Origin: Brevundimonas sp. Leaf363
GTDB taxonomy: Bacteria > Pseudomonadota > Alphaproteobacteria > Caulobacterales > Caulobacteraceae
Assembly (NCBI RefSeq): GCF_001424025.1
Contig: NZ_LMPZ01000002.1
Location: 976,550-1,040,549, forward strand
Length of the DNA stretch: 64,000 nucleotides
Reading direction: 5' to 3'
Shown here: one piece after another, positions 61,079-64,000 of the stretch
Numbering within the stretch: position 1 is the first letter of the stretch
Layout of the letters: the number at the start of each line of letters is the position of its first letter
Translations under genes and position numbers: made by a program
Notes under the pieces: generated by a model
Databases searched by the model: none
Told to the model about the DNA's origin: nothing
Seen by the model: only the letters and a program-made list of their open reading frames with translations

Positions 61079-61834
61079 ATGGCCCGCACCCCCCTCGACC
61101 TGCCGCCCGAAGAGGCCGCCGCCGTGCGCTCGTGGGCGCTGTTCGAGGATCCGCACGTCCTGGTGCTGAACAAGCCCGCCGGCCTGTCCAGCCAGGGCGG
61201 CGGCATCCGCGTCAACACGCTGGACGACCTGCTCTGGGCCTTCATGCGCTCGAACGGCAAACGGCCGGAACTGGTGCACCGGCTGGACCGCGACACCTCG
61301 GGCGTCATCCTGGCCGCCAAGACCAAGCCCGCCGCCGGCTTCCTGGGCAAGGCGATCCAGGCCCGCCGCCTGAAGAAGACCTATCTCGCCCTCGTCGCCT
61401 CGGCGCCCGAACCCGCCGCCGGCGTCATCACCACGCCCCTTCTGCGCGAGGACATCGGCCGCGAGAGCTATATGCGTTTGTCCACGCCCGACACGCCCGA
61501 TGCGAAGGCGGCCGAGAGCCGTTATCGCACCCTCAGCCGCTCGGACGAAGGAGCCCTGGTCGAGCTGGAGCCGGTCACCGGCCGCATGCACCAGCTGCGC
61601 GTCCACATGATGGGCGCGGGCCGTCCGCTGATCGGAGATGTCCGCTACGGCGGCGCCCTGACCTTCGCCGGGACCGCCGCGCCGCGCCTGATGCTGCACG
61701 CCGTGCGCCTGACCTTCCCGCACCCCGAAGGCGGTTCGCGCACCGTCGAGGCGCCGCCGCCCGAGGATTTCCAGGCGCTTATGGCGGCTGCGGGTCTGGT
61801 CCTGCCGGAACGAAGCGCCGGGGCCGAACGCTAG
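61079..61834 (+). CDS. RluA-family pseudouridine synthase
   Basis: Isomerises uridine to pseudouridine in rRNA or tRNA. 251 residues, no S4 domain. Catalytic Asp70 in ELVHRLDRDTSGVILAAKT; other family blocks are LNKPAGLSSQGG, KTYLALV and LEPVTGRMHQLRVHM with PLIGDVRYGG. The RNA target cannot be told; similar proteins are labelled RluA, RluC or RluD by default. Confidence 0.92.
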   Translation: MARTPLDLPPEEAAAVRSWALFEDPHVLVLNKPAGLSSQGGGIRVNTLDDLLWAFMRSNGKRPELVHRLDRDTSGVILAAKTKPAAGFLGKAIQARRLKKTYLALVASAPEPAAGVITTPLLREDIGRESYMRLSTPDTPDAKAAESRYRTLSRSDEGALVELEPVTGRMHQLRVHMMGAGRPLIGDVRYGGALTFAGTAAPRLMLHAVRLTFPHPEGGSRTVEAPPPEDFQALMAAAGLVLPERSAGAER

Positions 61835-61855
61835 ACAGGGTGAAGGAGCCCCTCC

Positions 61856-62350
61856 ATGCGCCGTCTCACGCTCACGCTCGTCGCCGCCTCCGCCGCCTTG
61901 CTGGCGGCCTGCCAGACAATGGCCCCCTACGGCGCCCAGGCCGGACCGCGCGGGCAGGGCTATTCGGAACAGCGGATCGAGAGCAACCGATACCGCGTCT
62001 CGTACAACGGCGTGGGCGACCCGATGGTCAGCGCCGATTACGCACTGCTGCGCGCCGCCGACCTGGCCCTGCAGGACGGCTATGACTGGTTCGAGGTGAC
62101 CGGCCGCTGGACCGACGGCCGTCCTGACAGCCGTGGCGGCTTGCGCCCGCGCCTGTCCATCGGCGGCGGCTCGACCAGCTGGGGCAGCTACCGTGCGTCA
62201 GGCGTAGGCGTCGGCCTCGGCCTGGACATCAGCGGCCCGCAACCGACCTCGACCACGCTTGAGGTCGTGATGGGTCGGGGTGCGACGCCCAGCAACCCGG
62301 ACGCCTACAATGCGCGTGAGGTTCAACAGGCGCTCAGGGGTGTGAACTGA
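61856..62350 (+). CDS. CC0125/CC1285-type lipoprotein
   Basis: 164 residues, AAGGAG site. Lipobox LAAC (Cys at about 19), then PRGQGYSEQRIESNRYRVSYNGVGDPMVSADYALLRAADLALQDGYDWF-type sequence (residues about 31-80), Gly/Ser-rich SIGGGSTSWGSYRASGVGVGLGL, and TTLEVVMGRG. This fits a lipoprotein family named after Caulobacter members. Function unknown. Confidence 0.85.
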   Translation: MRRLTLTLVAASAALLAACQTMAPYGAQAGPRGQGYSEQRIESNRYRVSYNGVGDPMVSADYALLRAADLALQDGYDWFEVTGRWTDGRPDSRGGLRPRLSIGGGSTSWGSYRASGVGVGLGLDISGPQPTSTTLEVVMGRGATPSNPDAYNAREVQQALRGVN

Positions 62351-62402
62351 CATCGAGTTCGCTCTCCGCCCAAAGGGCAGAGATCGAACCGCGGACTGAG
62401 CC

Positions 62403-63581
62403 CTACCGCCCCCGCGTCAGCGCGCGGTATTCCACCAGGCGTTCCTTGTCGCGCCGCACCTGATCGGCCACGGCGTTGTCGACGTCCAGCGAGGCGTAAC
62501 GAACCCAGCCCTCGACCCCCAGCTTGTCCTGCACCGCCGCGACCGGCGTCTGCCACAGGAAATAGCTCATCCAGCTGATGACCAGCGCCAGGATGGCGGC
62601 CAGGCCCTGAAGCGCGTGGAACACCAAGGCCTCGCCGGTCGGCGCCGGCTCCAGCACGACGAACAGCAGGCCGATCATCAGCACCAGCGGCGTCACGAAC
62701 CGCGAGAACCAGCGCATCCAGTACCGCTCGCGCCGCACGCGCCACAGCTCCATCTGGACGAACTTCTCCAGGTATTCCATGCGCGCCCCCAGCCACATGG
62801 TCAGGCGCGTCAGGTACAGCGCCCGCTGGCCCCAGCCCTTGCCGTCCATCTGAAACTGGGTCTCGGCCTGATCGGCCATGGCGCGGGCCGAGGTGAACAG
62901 GTTCTGCAGCTCGCGCGTCGCCTGCACGATCTCGCGCGACAGCTCGTACGAGTCGTTCTCCAGACGGAAGCGATACTGGATGTAGAGAATCTGCTGCGCG
63001 CCGGCGAACACCCCGACGATCGCCGCCATGGCCGCGACGGCCAGCCCCACGCCGATCGGTCCCGACCCGCTCCAGGACGCGAACCAGGTCGGGCCCAACA
63101 GGGCCAGCAGGCCCATGCCGATGATGGAGGCCAGCTGCATCGCCCGCTTGGTGAAGACGTGGACGCACAGCGCCCGGAACACCCGGCGACCATAGTCATG
63201 GATGTGGCTGCGCAACGGTTGATCGACCGGGAAGCGTTCCTCGATCTGGCGCTGGAACAGCACGTGGAAGCGGTCGGGCTTCCCCTCCGTCTCCCAGAAC
63301 GGGAAGATATCCAGCGGCTGGTTGAAATACTCGTCGATGTGCGACGACACGACCGCCTCTGAGACCGGGTCGCTGGAGAAATACTCGCTGTCCTGAATGG
63401 GGCGCAGGATGCCGTCGGCCGACCGCTCGCTGCGCACGCCGGACGGGGTCACGCCCGGGATCTCGCGGTTGGGGGCGTCCTCTGCACCGGGCGGCGGCGG
63501 ATTTGGCGCGGCGGTCAGACCCCCCGTCTCCATTGAGATCGTCTCCACCGGTCGCTCGTCGCTCGGAGTGTGATCGGCCAT
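62403..63581 (-). CDS. large membrane protein with four helices and coiled-coil, unknown
   Basis: 392 residues from the ATG at 63581 (MADHTPSDERPVETIS); the longer frame to 63821 would cross the crcB start. A disordered Pro-rich N-terminal part (to about 60), a region with SDPVSEAVVSSHIDEYFNQPL and FHVLFQRQIEERFPVDQPLRSHI, then paired helices (ASIIGMGLLALLGPTWFAS, VGLAVAAMAAIVGVFAGAQQI), a coiled stretch (about 185-275), and a second pair (FVTPLVLMIGLLFVVLEPA, LQGLAAILALVISWMSYFL). No family recognised. Confidence 0.8.
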   Translation of the reverse strand: MADHTPSDERPVETISMETGGLTAAPNPPPPGAEDAPNREIPGVTPSGVRSERSADGILRPIQDSEYFSSDPVSEAVVSSHIDEYFNQPLDIFPFWETEGKPDRFHVLFQRQIEERFPVDQPLRSHIHDYGRRVFRALCVHVFTKRAMQLASIIGMGLLALLGPTWFASWSGSGPIGVGLAVAAMAAIVGVFAGAQQILYIQYRFRLENDSYELSREIVQATRELQNLFTSARAMADQAETQFQMDGKGWGQRALYLTRLTMWLGARMEYLEKFVQMELWRVRRERYWMRWFSRFVTPLVLMIGLLFVVLEPAPTGEALVFHALQGLAAILALVISWMSYFLWQTPVAAVQDKLGVEGWVRYASLDVDNAVADQVRRDKERLVEYRALTRGR

Positions 63582-63774
63582 CGAATGCTGTCGCCCCAGT
63601 CGCCCCGGCCGTGGACTATGCCCGAAAAGCCGCCCGGCCGCGACGGCTTCCCCCCCGACGCGAACGTGCGGTGTCTCAGCTATCGCCGTTAACCGAAGCC
63701 GGCGGCAAGTGAAGTTTCGGTCAGAACCGCGCTCTCCCTCGCCATGCCACGGGCGCGCGGCGTATAGGGCGCGG

Positions 63775-64000
63775 ATGACACGCTTCCTGTTGGTCGGATT
63801 GGGCGGCGCCGTGGGCTCCATGGCGCGCTATGGGCTGGGCGTCGCCGCCGGGCGACTGGCGCCGGGCTCGGCCTGGCCGTGGGGGACGTTTGCGGCGAAC
63901 CTGATCGGAGGCTTGCTGATGGGCCTGTTGGTCGGCGGATTGGCGCTGCGAAGCGGCGAGACGCAGGAAACGCTGCGGCTGCTGGTGGCCGTCGGCGTCC
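63775..64000 (+). CDS. crcB: fluoride ion exporter CrcB/FluC, 3' end missing
   Basis: 75 codons from ATG 63775 run to the window edge. MTRFLLVGLGGAVGSMARYGLG has the GGxxGxxxRY motif, and WPWGTFAANLIGGLLMGLLV the conserved GTxxxN segment of the dimeric fluoride channel. It would be about 125 residues if complete. The 5' region shows no fluoride-riboswitch consensus. Divergent from the large membrane protein. Confidence 0.9.
   Translation, partial: MTRFLLVGLGGAVGSMARYGLGVAAGRLAPGSAWPWGTFAANLIGGLLMGLLVGGLALRSGETQETLRLLVAVGV

Noticed and set aside
63582..63774. Fluoride riboswitch ahead of crcB
   Set aside because: No GGCGATGG/CTGATG-type consensus could be recognised.
63582..63821. Longer start at 63821 for the large membrane protein
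   Set aside because: It would run across the crcB start codon and adds an Arg-rich segment with no hydrophobic or conserved pattern.

Overview
The window looks like a chromosomal segment of an alphaproteobacterium of the Caulobacterales, most likely Brevundimonas or a close relative. The evidence is high G+C, dense head-to-tail operons with ATGA/TGATG stop-start overlaps, LpxI in place of LpxH, a ProRS without the editing insertion, CC0125/CC1285-type lipoproteins, GTTC-N7-GTTC SOS boxes, and a gene order (nuo - birA/coaX - rnj - mce - proS - lolC/D - sidA/dnaE - rpsB/tsf - lipid A genes - gltA/gltX - comEC/lexA - trp) that I recall from Caulobacter. No prophage, insertion sequence, CRISPR array, tRNA or rRNA was seen; this is core genome. 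Layout: 1-11908 is the 3' part of the complex I operon (nuoF, partial, through nuoN), with three extra putative lipoprotein genes threaded into it. 11915-17340 continues on the + strand with birA, coaX, rnj, two poorly characterised genes, mce and a DUF1467 membrane protein. 17399-22250 holds a secreted amidohydrolase, proS and the lolC/lolD lipoprotein exporter. 22322-26473 has a divergent secreted protein and then a 29-codon gene, too short for routine ORF calling, that overlaps the dnaE start and has two perfect SOS boxes upstream. I identify it as sidA, the SOS-induced cell-division inhibitor. 26681-35306 carries a nucleotidyltransferase-like gene, rpsB-tsf, pyrH-frr, uppS-cdsA-dxr-rseP. 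35303-42671 is the envelope block bamA-skp-lpxD-fabZ-lpxA-lpxI-lpxB. 42691-50121 has a DUF6880 gene, gltA, gltX, comEC and lexA. 50220-55275 is on the minus strand and biosynthetic (trpG-trpD-trpC, accB-accC, aroQ). 55374-57675 is thiS - small membrane protein - SPFH protein - thiG. 57789-64000 has a polysaccharide deacetylase, a DUF3224 protein with its own SOS box, a TPR protein, an RluA-family synthase, a lipoprotein, a large membrane protein and the start of crcB. Working together: the lipid A, phospholipid, isoprenoid, lipoprotein-sorting and outer-membrane-assembly genes make a long envelope-biogenesis neighbourhood. lexA, sidA-dnaE and the DUF3224/deacetylase promoter region form a local set of SOS targets. 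Intergenic regions carry at least three families of inverted repeats: a 106-121 bp REP pair at 3' ends (three copies), a ~168 bp nested palindrome (two copies in opposite orientation) and a ~125 bp palindrome (one copy). Two short tandem repeats also occur.
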